7,711 nucleotides of DNA from Methanobacteriota archaeon (GCA_003170935.1 PMYA01000089.1:1-7711), one strand, 5' to 3'. Shown: positions 1 to 7,117, counted from the first letter of the stretch. Made by a program: numbers and translations. The notes: generated from the sequence alone by a model not told the origin.

Positions 1-63
1 GTTTTATTGCGATGCAACACGCAGACTTGTCATTTAGAAAACAATAAATTCATTAGAGATTTT

Positions 64-67
64 GGAG
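64..67 (+). promoter_or_regulatory. Ribosome binding site deciding the aminotransferase start
   Basis: GGAG followed by a six-base spacer (CAATTT) and ATG at 74. It overlaps the alternative TTG start at 62, which has no site of its own, so the site argues for the ATG. The bases before it (1-61) hold no gene I can see, and only AT-rich stretches that are too vague to call a TATA box. Confidence 0.6.
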
Positions 68-73
68 CAATTT

Positions 74-1195
74 ATGGGGGCAGAACGCACTTCACATATT
101 TCTTTGTCAGGCATTAGAGAGATGTTTGCACTAACCACGCAAAACGCAATAAATCTAGGTCTCGGACAGCCAGATTTCGACACCCCAGTACACATTAAAG
201 AAGCGGCAAAAGAAGCGATTGACGCGGGCTTTACTGGCTACACCCCAAACAAAGGTTATCCTGAACTAATCGACGCTATCGCACATTATTATGAACAGTA
301 TGGAATTTATGCTAAACAAGAACAGATTATATGCACGTCAGGTGGTAGCGAAGCCCTGCATCTCGCGTTTGAAGCTTTAGTCAATTCAGGCGATGAAGTA
401 ATTATACCGGATCCTGGATTTGTTGCGTATTCGCCGCTCACGCGCGTTGCGGGAGGCATCCCAGTCAGTGCACGGATCGAGGCTGATGATGGATTCAGAA
501 TGCAACCGAGCACAGTTGCAGAGTGTATCACGGATAAAACGAAAGTGCTCGTCATAAATTCACCTGCTAACCCCACTGGTGCGGTACAGCGATACGATGA
601 GCTCAGGGGATTTGTTGAACTAGCCAACGACTACGATTTTTACATAATCTCCGATGAAGTATATGACAAGATAATCTACGATGGAGAACACGTAAGTATA
701 GGAAGTATAGACTCTGACCGTGTCATCGTCGTCAATTCAGTCTCAAAGACCTATGCAATGACAGGGTGGAGAGTTGGATATGCAATCGCACCTAACGCGA
801 TTGTCGAAGAGATGTTGAAGGTACATCAGTACATTCAAGCATGTGCGCCTTCTATTTCACAAAAAGCAGCTTATGCAGCTTTAAACGGCCCTCAGGAAAC
901 CGTTAGTTCCATGGTTAAAGAATTTAGGATACGACGCGACGCTGTGATGCAACACCTTAAAGGACTAGCAGAATGCGTGACACCCGAGGGGGCTTTTTAC
1001 GTTTTTCCACGGTTTTTCACGCCTGAAACGAGTCTCGACCTTACGAAAAAGCTAGCAAAAGCAGGTGTAATCGTTGTAGCTGGGTCAGCGTTCGGGCACT
1101 TTGGACAAGGACACGTGCGGATCTCATATGCAGCGAATCAACAGTCCATAGACCGCGCGTTTCAAATCATTAAGGAACAATTATTAATGCGATAA
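74..1195 (+). CDS. PLP-dependent class I aminotransferase (aspartate/aromatic type)
   Basis: Fold-type I PLP aminotransferase of 373 residues, full length for the archaeal aspartate/aromatic aminotransferase group; cytosolic. Visible motifs, numbered from the ATG at 74: NLGLGQPDFDTP near the N-terminus (substrate loop), TSGGSEAL (cofactor phosphate), NSPANPTG with Asn166, SDEVY with Asp194 and Tyr197, SVSKTYAMTGWRVGY with the Schiff-base Lys225, and a C-terminal HVRISYA whose Arg349 should bind the substrate carboxylate. No catalytic residue is missing. The frame can be extended to a TTG at 62, but a GGAG at 64-67 lies six bases before the ATG at 74, so that start is preferred. It converges on the paaK remnant with a 14-base gap. 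Its closeness to iorAB and paaK suggests an aromatic amino acid/aryl-pyruvate substrate, but the sequence alone cannot separate this from aspartate, alanine or another amino acid. Confidence 0.93.
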   Translation: MGAERTSHISLSGIREMFALTTQNAINLGLGQPDFDTPVHIKEAAKEAIDAGFTGYTPNKGYPELIDAIAHYYEQYGIYAKQEQIICTSGGSEALHLAFEALVNSGDEVIIPDPGFVAYSPLTRVAGGIPVSARIEADDGFRMQPSTVAECITDKTKVLVINSPANPTGAVQRYDELRGFVELANDYDFYIISDEVYDKIIYDGEHVSIGSIDSDRVIVVNSVSKTYAMTGWRVGYAIAPNAIVEEMLKVHQYIQACAPSISQKAAYAALNGPQETVSSMVKEFRIRRDAVMQHLKGLAECVTPEGAFYVFPRFFTPETSLDLTKKLAKAGVIVVAGSAFGHFGQGHVRISYAANQQSIDRAFQIIKEQLLMR

Positions 1196-1209
1196 CTTAC
1201 GCCTGTTAG

Positions 1210-2537
1210 CTATAACGCACCTCGCAAATCCAAAATCTTTTTTGATTTGCCTTCTGTCCTCTCTATTGTCCCTCGTTCTACAAGCTCGACTTTTGTTCTA
1301 ACATTGAGTGTGTCCCTCAACGCTCTTTCCACCTTTTGTATAACGCGCTGTAAGTCGTCGACGTCATCTGTGAAGTACTCTTGTTCGAGTTCACAACGCA
1401 CCGTCAGTTCGTCAAGGTGTTTGACCCGCTGAACAACTATTTGAAAATGAGGACACCTACTTCGGGATTGGACATAAGGACGTGTTCTATTTGGCTTGAA
1501 AACACGTTTATTCCTCGTATAACGAGCATATTGTCAACTCTGCCGAGTATTTTTGCAGTACGGACGCCCGTTCTCCCGCATGAACAGTCTGACCCTTTCA
1601 TGTATGTTATATCCCCGGTACGGTACCGTAAGAGTGGAAGCGCTTCTTTAGTGAGCGAAGTGAGGAGCAACTCACCTCGTTCGCCATCCTTGCAGGGCGT
1701 CCCATCTGGTTTTACAACCTCGACGATGAAATGATCACTCCAAAAATGAAGCCCGTCCTGCTCCTTACATTCAAAACCAACGTCGGGCCCATTCAATTCC
1801 GAGAGCCCATATGAATCGTACGCCTTTACCCCAAGCTCACGTTCGAGAATTGGGCGCATGTTATATGACCAAGGTTCAGCTCCAAAGCAACCAGTCTTAA
1901 GTGGCAAGTCTCGCGTCGGATCAAGGCCCATCTCTTTGGCAGTCTCAGCTAGATAAAGGGCATACGAGGGTGTCGCGTGCACTGCTGTAACACCGTAGTT
2001 CCTCATCATTTCGATCTGTTTTATGGTACCTCCAGTAGCGCTCCGAATTACCATTGCTCCGACAAGCTCTGCGCCGTAATGCGTGCCTAGACCGCCTGTA
2101 AATAGGCCGTAGCTGACCGCGTTTTGAAAAACGTCTTTATAATTGATGCCCACCATAGTAAGGCACCTAACCATCAAATTCGCCCAGTTAACAATATCTC
2201 GCGCTGTATAACCAACAACGGTCGGAGGGCCGCTCGTTCCGCTTGACGCGTGAACTCTAATTATTTGCTCGTGCGGTACCGTAAAGAGGCCAAAAGGAAA
2301 GTGATTACGTAAGTCGGTTTTTCTTGTGAAGGGTAACTTTTGCACGTCTTCACTCTTAGTGATATCTGACGGCTTGATGCCGAGTTCGTTAAGTTTTTTG
2401 TGGTAGAACGGGACGTTCTCTTAGACCCTCTCGACGATATTTCTTAGTCGAATACCTTGAAGTTCCTCAAGCTTTTCGATAGGTAAGGTCTCCTCTGTTT
2501 GTTGCCAATATTCGCGAATTTCGCCTTTTGTGTTCAT
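1210..2537 (-). pseudogene. paaK: Phenylacetate-CoA ligase (AMP-forming), broken by one stop and one frameshift
   Basis: An intact PaaK would adenylate phenylacetate or another aryl acid and form the aryl-acetyl-CoA that IorAB can use. The restored length is about 441 residues, normal for the family. The start is ATG at 2537 with GGGAG (2542-2546) just upstream. Translation meets TAA at 2423-2421 after 38 codons, in the context IVERV-stop-ENVPFY, where relatives usually have Tyr; one base change (TAT/TAC to TAA) explains it. The frame then stays open through SSGTSGPPTVVGYT (P-loop), YDSYGLSELNG, YRTGDI and the DNMLVIRGINVF hinge. It shifts near 1450-1454, just before TAG at 1439-1437. The C-terminal part (HFQIVVQRVKHLDELTVRC to EGKSKKILDLRGAL) continues in the -1 frame. 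All motifs survive, so inactivation is recent or the lesions are sequence errors. It lies 41 bases after the TPR gene, probably in the same transcript. A GTG at 2345 could restart a fragment lacking both ends. Confidence 0.88.
1224..1250 (+). terminator. Possible U-rich terminator with inverted repeat after the aminotransferase
   Basis: GCAAATC at 1224-1230 and GATTTGC at 1244-1250 are perfect 7-base inverted copies. The 13-base loop contains a T6 run (1238-1243) on the sense strand of the aminotransferase, about 43 bases after its stop. Archaeal termination often uses T-rich tracts. The element lies inside the 3' coding end of the convergent paaK remnant, so it may be a coincidence of coding sequence. 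Confidence 0.3.
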
Positions 2538-2578
2538 AGAACTCCCTTATAGAGTGGCAAATATTGTATTACGCCTTC

Positions 2579-3946
2579 TTATTTAGAGCCTATCCGCTTT
2601 TGCGCAATTAATTCCTTAAACTGCACTGCTTCCAGACTCTGTGGGTCTATCTCTAGCGCACGGTCAAAACAGGTTAGAGCTTCATCATAGCGGTTAAGGC
2701 TAAAAAGGGCGCTTCCTTTTGAGGTCCACGCAAACTCATCGTTCTCATCGACTTCCAACACGCGGTCGAGGCACACTATCGCCTCTTCAAAATTCCCTAA
2801 GCCATCATTCGAACTGCCCTTGAATGAAAGTGCGTACGTATCATCAGGATTTACGTCGAGCACTTTATCAAAAACAGCTATCGCTTCTTCATATCGTTCG
2901 GCACTAAAAAGAATGAAGCCTTTTCTATTGAGCACCCAGAAGTTCTCTGGATCTAGTTCAAGCGCTTTATCCAAGCACTCGATGGCCTCTTCGAAGCGGC
3001 TGAGGCTATCGAGCGCTAAACCTTTGTTGATCCACGCGAAGACGTAATCTGGACTAATTTTTAGAGCTTTGTTGAAATTTTCCAGTGCATCGTCAAACTT
3101 TTGCAGGTTATAATAGACATAGCCCTTATTATTGCATGAGATAAAATAGTCTGGATTGAGGCTTAATGCCTTTTCGAAGCTCTCTAAAGCTTCCGTCCAC
3201 TTGTATAAGCTCGCAAGGGCGAGTCCACGACCGTCCCACGCTGGGGCGCGGGTATCATCAATTGTAAGGCCTTTATCGTAATTGATAACCGCGTCGTCGT
3301 AACGTTCCAAATTAGCAAGAGCATTTGCTCGGTAGAACCAAGCGTCCGCATTGTTGGGTTGAATCAAGAGCGCCCTTTCGAACATCCCTTCAGCTTTTTC
3401 GTTGTCGTTCATAAGCGCGTAGCACACGCCCATGTTAAACCACGGTAAATCAAACTCAGGGTCGATCTGTTGGGCCTTGTTATAGCATTTGAGCGCTTGT
3501 TCGTACGAACCCTGTTTTTGGAACAAATAACCCTTAGCGTTATAGGCTACAGCAAAATTGTTATCACTAGCAATTGCCGCGTCAAACAAGCTGGAAGCGG
3601 TGTCCACGTCTCCCAAATCACGGAGAATGCTTCCTTTTGCGACCAACGCAGCTGCGTGATTTTCGTTTACTTCTAAGGCCCTATTATAATAACTGAGCGC
3701 CGTATCATAGTCGCCCATATCCTCTGTTAAGGAGCCAAACATAAAAAGGGCGTCCGCGTTGTTAGGTTCCATTTCGAGCGCTATTTTGAGTCGATCTAAT
3801 GCTTCCGTAGGGTCTCCTTGCTGACGAAGTAAAAGTGCCTCTTCCAAAACGTCTGAACCTGTTTTAACTAGTTGAGTTCCACATTCGCAACACGCTTCAG
3901 CCGCTTTTGGATTGATAGCTCCACATCCTAGACATAACGTTGTCAT
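2579..3946 (-). CDS. Zinc-ribbon TPR-repeat protein
   Basis: Protein of 455 residues with no signal peptide or membrane segment, so probably cytosolic. Residues 1-26 form a small zinc ribbon with two CxxC knuckles, Cys5/Cys8 and Cys19/Cys22, plus an extra Cys20. From about residue 31 to 437 there are twelve tandem tetratricopeptide repeats, the first of 33 residues and eleven of exactly 34, with the usual pattern (W/Y/L near position 4, G or A at 8, Y/F at 11, A at 20, P near 32). An 18-residue helix caps the array. TPR arrays are protein-binding scaffolds; the partner cannot be read from the sequence. The start ATG is required to keep Cys5. No good ribosome binding site precedes it, only an A-rich run. 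It lies between iorB (129-base gap with its own TATA-like box) and paaK (41-base gap), so a link to the aryl-acid enzymes is possible but unproven. Confidence 0.93.
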   Translation of the reverse strand: MTTLCLGCGAINPKAAEACCECGTQLVKTGSDVLEEALLLRQQGDPTEALDRLKIALEMEPNNADALFMFGSLTEDMGDYDTALSYYNRALEVNENHAAALVAKGSILRDLGDVDTASSLFDAAIASDNNFAVAYNAKGYLFQKQGSYEQALKCYNKAQQIDPEFDLPWFNMGVCYALMNDNEKAEGMFERALLIQPNNADAWFYRANALANLERYDDAVINYDKGLTIDDTRAPAWDGRGLALASLYKWTEALESFEKALSLNPDYFISCNNKGYVYYNLQKFDDALENFNKALKISPDYVFAWINKGLALDSLSRFEEAIECLDKALELDPENFWVLNRKGFILFSAERYEEAIAVFDKVLDVNPDDTYALSFKGSSNDGLGNFEEAIVCLDRVLEVDENDEFAWTSKGSALFSLNRYDEALTCFDRALEIDPQSLEAVQFKELIAQKRIGSK

Positions 3947-3993
3947 CTTTTTTTAATGCGGTTTTCTGGCTGATATGCTTTACTCATTTTCAT
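3943..3993 (-). other. Possible 16-residue upstream ORF overlapping the TPR gene start
   Basis: The frame from ATG at 3993 reads MKMSKAYQPENRIKKR and stops at a TGA that shares bases with the TPR gene's ATG, giving an ATGA overlap typical of translational coupling. Its ATG lies about 27 bases from the centre of a TATA-like box at 4016-4025, so it could sit at or next to the 5' end of the mRNA and be read leaderless. It has no ribosome binding site and no recognisable family. It may be chance; with only 16 codons the sequence cannot decide. Confidence 0.25.
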
Positions 3994-4015
3994 GACCGAG
4001 GTTGACAGGCTATCT

Positions 4016-4025
4016 AAATATAAAA
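4016..4025 (-). promoter_or_regulatory. TATA-like box for the TPR(-paaK) transcript
   Basis: On the minus strand this reads TTTTATATTT, close to the archaeal TATA consensus, inside the 129-base gap between iorB and the TPR gene. Archaeal start sites lie about 25 bases downstream, which here is near 3994. This would allow the TPR and paaK genes to be transcribed apart from iorAB. Confidence 0.45.
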
Positions 4026-4075
4026 CGACTTAATAAAGCTAAATAACCCTCTAATCTGCATGTCCTGTTGTTTTC

Positions 4076-4669
4076 TTACAAATGCGAGGACGACAGATTT
4101 CGCTTTGAATACTTTTGCCCAAGTTTGAATGCTCTAACGTTAGCTTCCAATGCCTTTTTAGGAACGTATTCAATAAGGACGTCTTCTAACGTAGAAAAAG
4201 GCAGCAAATGTGAAAGCGTCCCCAGCAAAGCGACGTTGAGCGTTTGTGGGTGGCCTGCCTCGAGCGCAAGACGCGTTGCATCATAAGCAATAACGCGTCC
4301 ACAAGAAGCTGAAAGCGCTTTTATTAAATTTGCTACAGGCGGGTAATTACTTCCAGCGGCAGGCACGACGTGGGTATTAAGGATAGCAGTTCCTTCAGGT
4401 GAGAGGTAGCGTGCGAATCGCAAGCACTCAGCGGGCTCCATTCCGACTATAGCATCTGCACTACGTAGTGGAATCAGCGGTCCGAACGATGAACCAATAC
4501 GGACGTGAACCTCAACAGTCCCCCCACGTTGTGCCATTCCATGCGTTTCTGCAGAGATCACCTCAAAACCCTCGCGCAAAGCTGTTTCACCTAGCACCCC
4601 TGAAGCGAAAATGGAACCTTGGCCGCCGAGACCTACGATAATACAGTCAAACTTTTTATCTCCTGCCAT
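4076..4669 (-). CDS. iorB: Indolepyruvate:ferredoxin oxidoreductase, beta subunit
   Basis: Small subunit of the oxygen-sensitive enzyme that converts aryl-pyruvates (indolepyruvate, phenylpyruvate, hydroxyphenylpyruvate) plus CoA to aryl-acetyl-CoA, CO2 and reduced ferredoxin, or runs in reverse for aryl-acid assimilation. At 197 residues it has the normal family length. Seen from the ATG at 4669: an N-terminal IIVGLGGQG loop (residues 10-18) and the family hallmark ETHGMAQRGG (41-50), followed by the conserved SADAIVGMEPAECLR segment. It belongs to the pyruvate oxidoreductase gamma-domain family. The short tail after FKLGQKY (SKRNLSSSHL) looks unconserved. An ATG at 4675 is also in frame, but the AAGGA at 4676-4680 sits directly against it and six bases from the ATG at 4669, so the inner start is favoured. 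It follows iorA with only a few bases between, so the subunits are surely co-transcribed and probably translationally coupled. Confidence 0.96.
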   Translation of the reverse strand: MAGDKKFDCIIVGLGGQGSIFASGVLGETALREGFEVISAETHGMAQRGGTVEVHVRIGSSFGPLIPLRSADAIVGMEPAECLRFARYLSPEGTAILNTHVVPAAGSNYPPVANLIKALSASCGRVIAYDATRLALEAGHPQTLNVALLGTLSHLLPFSTLEDVLIEYVPKKALEANVRAFKLGQKYSKRNLSSSHL

Positions 4670-4675
4670 AGTCAT

Positions 4676-4680
4676 TCCTT
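4676..4680 (-). promoter_or_regulatory. Ribosome binding site overlapping the iorA stop, selecting the iorB start
   Basis: The minus strand reads TAAGGAATGACTATG. AAGGA uses the last two bases of the iorA TAA stop. It has zero spacing to the first ATG (4675) and six bases to the second (4669), which points to the second as the real start and to coupled translation of the two subunits. Confidence 0.6.
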
Positions 4681-6490
4681 AAGCCGTCTTGATAGCGTCA
4701 AATTCGCAGATCTGCTCACATACACCGCAACCAATACAGTCTTCCGAAATGTGGGCGCACGAATCCCTAAAGCTAATCGATGGGCAAAAGAGCGTTCCAC
4801 AAAGCTTACAACTCGCAAAATAGTTTTTACATGTCGAAGAAACCTGTTTTTTTGTCTTTGCTAGTGCTCCTGCTTTCTTGGCACTGATAACGCACGGGCG
4901 CCGTGCAATGATAACTTGGACTCCGTCACCGTTCTTAGCTTTAACAAATGCTTCTTCAGTTTCGGACAAGTTGTAAGGATCGACAACATAGAGCCCTTGA
5001 ACGCCAACGGCTCTTATGACGTCTTCCATAGGCGTCTGGAAGTTGCATGATCCCGTTGCGGTCTCACCAGTAAACGGGTGAGGCTGATGCCCTGTCATCG
5101 CAGTAGTATTGTTATCTAAAATGACCAAAGTCATTTTTGCTCCATTGTAAACGGCGTTAATCAAACCGGGAACACCGGTATGTATAAACGTAGAATCGCC
5201 GATAACGCTTACTATTTCCCGATCCCCGCCGCAAGCAGCAGCGAATCCGCTACCCATACTGACGCTTGCGCCCATGCAAAGCGTGGTATCGATCGTCCCC
5301 TGCGTCACGCCTAGGGTATAACATCCGATATCCCCAACGTAGATAGCAGACTTCTTGAAAACTTTCTTCAAAGCGAAAAAAGTCGCCCGATGAGGACATC
5401 CCGCACAGAGCACAGGCGGCCGCGGGGGCAGCGTACGCTCAGCAGCGATCAATTCAGCTGGAATGTTTGTTGTAACGAATCGGCCGATCACCTGACCAAA
5501 GGCTTTTAGCACCGCGTCCACCGTCAGTTCACCCTCGCGAGGCACGTGTCCAGTGAGCTTACCAAACACTTCTGCCATGCCGGAAAGTTCGTTGACTTTC
5601 TCTTCAATGACAGGTTCGAGTTCTTCGACGACCAAAATTTTACGTGTGTTATTGATTAGTTCCACAATGGCATCGTCATTCATAGGATGGGCTGCGATTC
5701 GCAAAATTGAGGGCTCGAGCTTTAATTTTGTTACTGCCTCCTCAACGTATTTTGCAGCTACGCCTGAGGTTATGACGCCAAGCTCAGACTTTTTAAGCTT
5801 TAGCCTATTTAAAGAAGCAAGTTCAGAACGGAGAAGCGGTTGGAGTCTGTTTAGCTCTTTATGTCGTAGGCGCGCGTGAGCTGGCACCATGACCCATCTT
5901 TCGGGATTTTTTTCGAAGAATGCCGGCCGGTGGTCGCTATATTGGCCACTTAATATGACAGAAGCTCGTGCATGCGAAACACGGGTTGTCGGACGTAGTA
6001 TGACTGGGATTTCAAATTTTTCAGATAGCTCGAATGCGTATTTTGTTAAGTGATAAGCTTCTTGCGGCGTTGATGGGTCAAGGCATGGAATTTTTGCAAA
6101 ATAAGCATATCTGCGCGAGTCTTGCTCATTTTGAGAGGAGTAACAGCCCGGATCATCCGCTACAACAAGCACAAGTCCACCTTTGACGCCGGTGTAAGCA
6201 AGCGTCATAAGCGGGTCGGCTGCAACGTTGAGGCCGACGTGTTTCATTGTAACGGCCGCCCGTACGTTACAGTACGACGCGCCGGCGGCAACTTCGAGAG
6301 CCACCTTCTCGTTTACCGACCACTCGACGTGTGGTGGCTTGTCATAGTGTTCTATAGTTCGAGCTATAAAAGGAATGATCTCAGATGAAGGCGTTCCCGG
6401 ATACCCAGATACGACTGAAACCCCAGCTTCTAATAAGCCGTGCGCGATTGCTTCGTTTCCTAAGAGATACTTACGGCTGCTAAGCTTCAT
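4679..6490 (-). CDS. iorA: Indolepyruvate:ferredoxin oxidoreductase, alpha subunit
   Basis: Large catalytic subunit of IOR, 603 residues, full length for the archaeal family; cytosolic, acting with IorB and ferredoxin on aryl-pyruvates. Domains in order: N-terminal pyrimidine-binding TPP domain with SGYPGTPSSEI (28-38), HVEWSVNEKVALE with the likely TPP-activating Glu61, TMKHVGLNVAADPL and DDPGCYSSQNEQDSR; a central transketolase-C-like domain (about 235-340); a pyrophosphate-binding TPP domain from CAGCPHR (362-368) with VGDIGCYTLG, GDSTFIHTG (431-439) and LDNNTTAMTG; and a C-terminal two-[4Fe-4S] ferredoxin domain. The second cluster motif is complete (Cys585, 588, 591, 595, followed by Glu instead of the usual Pro). 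The first shows Cys561, 564 and 569, but Phe558 (TTT) where the leading Cys is expected; a Cys at 554 is displaced. Starts at ATG 6490 with no clear ribosome binding site. Confidence 0.97.
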   Translation of the reverse strand: MKLSSRKYLLGNEAIAHGLLEAGVSVVSGYPGTPSSEIIPFIARTIEHYDKPPHVEWSVNEKVALEVAAGASYCNVRAAVTMKHVGLNVAADPLMTLAYTGVKGGLVLVVADDPGCYSSQNEQDSRRYAYFAKIPCLDPSTPQEAYHLTKYAFELSEKFEIPVILRPTTRVSHARASVILSGQYSDHRPAFFEKNPERWVMVPAHARLRHKELNRLQPLLRSELASLNRLKLKKSELGVITSGVAAKYVEEAVTKLKLEPSILRIAAHPMNDDAIVELINNTRKILVVEELEPVIEEKVNELSGMAEVFGKLTGHVPREGELTVDAVLKAFGQVIGRFVTTNIPAELIAAERTLPPRPPVLCAGCPHRATFFALKKVFKKSAIYVGDIGCYTLGVTQGTIDTTLCMGASVSMGSGFAAACGGDREIVSVIGDSTFIHTGVPGLINAVYNGAKMTLVILDNNTTAMTGHQPHPFTGETATGSCNFQTPMEDVIRAVGVQGLYVVDPYNLSETEEAFVKAKNGDGVQVIIARRPCVISAKKAGALAKTKKQVSSTCKNYFASCKLCGTLFCPSISFRDSCAHISEDCIGCGVCEQICEFDAIKTA

Positions 6491-6569
6491 GATTATTTAT
6501 CGATCAGATCAATTTTACCTACGTTTAATGCCCTGTCAAATCTAGTTTGCTGACTCAGCGAATTGCCTT

Positions 6570-6579
6570 GTATATAATT
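6570..6579 (-). promoter_or_regulatory. TATA-like box for the iorAB operon
   Basis: The minus strand reads AATTATATAC in the 105-base gap between the dCMP deaminase-like gene and iorA. A start about 25 bases downstream would fall near 6548 and give a leader of roughly 58 bases. The T-rich stretch just before it (sense GTTATTTTTC, 6581-6590) lies a few bases after the deaminase stop and could serve as that gene's terminator. No palindromic operator or known riboswitch fold is seen in the leader. Confidence 0.5.
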
Positions 6580-6595
6580 AGAAAAATAACGAAAG

Positions 6596-7105
6596 CTAGC
6601 ACTCCTCCCGTTTTGCAGCGTGCATGTCTGCGAGCGTGGTATCTTGTGCTCGCATCCGCATCACATTACCAAAATCGTGCGAGTCTGGATTATCTTCGAC
6701 AAACACAACCTCAGCAATTCCCGCGTTCTTAATGAGCCTCGAGCACATCTTGCAAGGGGTTCCGTTAACGTAGAGCGTTGCCCTATCTATAGAAACCCCC
6801 CCTCGAGCGGCCTGTATTATCGCATTTGCTTCGGCATGGACGCTGACACAGAGTTCGTATCTTTCGCCCTTCGGGATCTTTAAACGTTCTCGTTCACAAC
6901 CGATGTTCAGACAATGTGGTTCATTGCGAGCTGCTCCATTATAGCCTGTCGATAATATGTGGTCACCGGTCGAAACGATAATCGCACCATACTGACGTCT
7001 CGTACACGTGGAACGTAATGACACTGTCTGCGCGAGCGCCATATAATACTCATCCTTGGAGATTCGTTGTTTATGCTCTTCTGATGAGTTTAAGGGTATT
7101 TCCAC
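6596..7105 (-). CDS. Deoxycytidylate (dCMP) deaminase family protein
   Basis: Zinc-dependent cytidine/deoxycytidylate deaminase fold; the closest match by motif is dCMP deaminase, which makes dUMP for thymidylate synthesis in the cytosol. From the GTG start it has 169 residues. The zinc-binding and catalytic signature is complete: HAEANAI (zinc His90, proton-shuttling Glu92) and TPCKMC (zinc Cys118 and Cys121). RSTCTRRQYGAIIV, STGYNGAARNEPHC and the extra Cys/His residues between them are as in the dCMP/ComEB-like group, which often carries a second metal site. The frame extends to a TTG at 7135, but GGCGGT (7112-7117) lies six bases before the GTG at 7105 and nothing suitable precedes the TTG. 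The C-terminal 30 residues look unconserved. It is divergent from the hydrogenase protease. Upstream of iorA it probably forms its own transcript. The exact substrate (dCMP or a related nucleotide) is inferred. Confidence 0.9.
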   Translation of the reverse strand: MEIPLNSSEEHKQRISKDEYYMALAQTVSLRSTCTRRQYGAIIVSTGDHILSTGYNGAARNEPHCLNIGCERERLKIPKGERYELCVSVHAEANAIIQAARGGVSIDRATLYVNGTPCKMCSRLIKNAGIAEVVFVEDNPDSHDFGNVMRMRAQDTTLADMHAAKREEC

Positions 7106-7111
7106 GGCATT

Positions 7112-7117
7112 ACCGCC
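7112..7117 (-). promoter_or_regulatory. Ribosome binding site favouring a GTG start for the dCMP deaminase
   Basis: GGCGGT on the minus strand, one mismatch from GGAGGT, six bases ahead of GTG at 7105. A TATA-like GATATAC at 7161-7167 would put the transcript start near 7138, only three bases before the alternative TTG (7135), leaving the TTG without room for a ribosome site. Confidence 0.5.

Noticed and set aside
307..627. Open frame of 106 codons on - inside the aminotransferase
   Set aside because: The opposite strand encodes the conserved core of the aminotransferase; this translation is low-complexity and matches nothing.
1381..1734. Open frame of 117 codons on + opposite paaK
   Set aside because: It is the antisense shadow of the paaK remnant, whose minus-strand translation carries clear adenylate-forming motifs. 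There is no ribosome site or recognisable protein.
1437..2423. Recoding of paaK: stop read-through at TAA plus programmed -1 frameshifting
   Set aside because: TAA is not a known selenocysteine or pyrrolysine codon, and the frameshift area (GTC CTC ATT TTC AAA TAG) has no good slippery heptamer. A slip there would also leave two extra residues relative to the family. Two mutations or sequence errors are simpler.
2640..3850. Tandem 102-base periodicity that could suggest DNA repeats
   Set aside because: The period comes from 34-residue TPR units. The DNA copies are strongly diverged, so this is a protein repeat and not a satellite or CRISPR-like array.
5553..5879. Open frame of 108 codons, rich in Ser, on + opposite iorA
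   Set aside because: It is the antisense of well-conserved IorA coding sequence; the serine-rich composition is typical of such shadows.
6620..6883. Open frames on + over the deaminase region (6547-6732 and 6620-6883)
   Set aside because: They are antisense to the dCMP deaminase with its intact HAE and PCxxC motifs.
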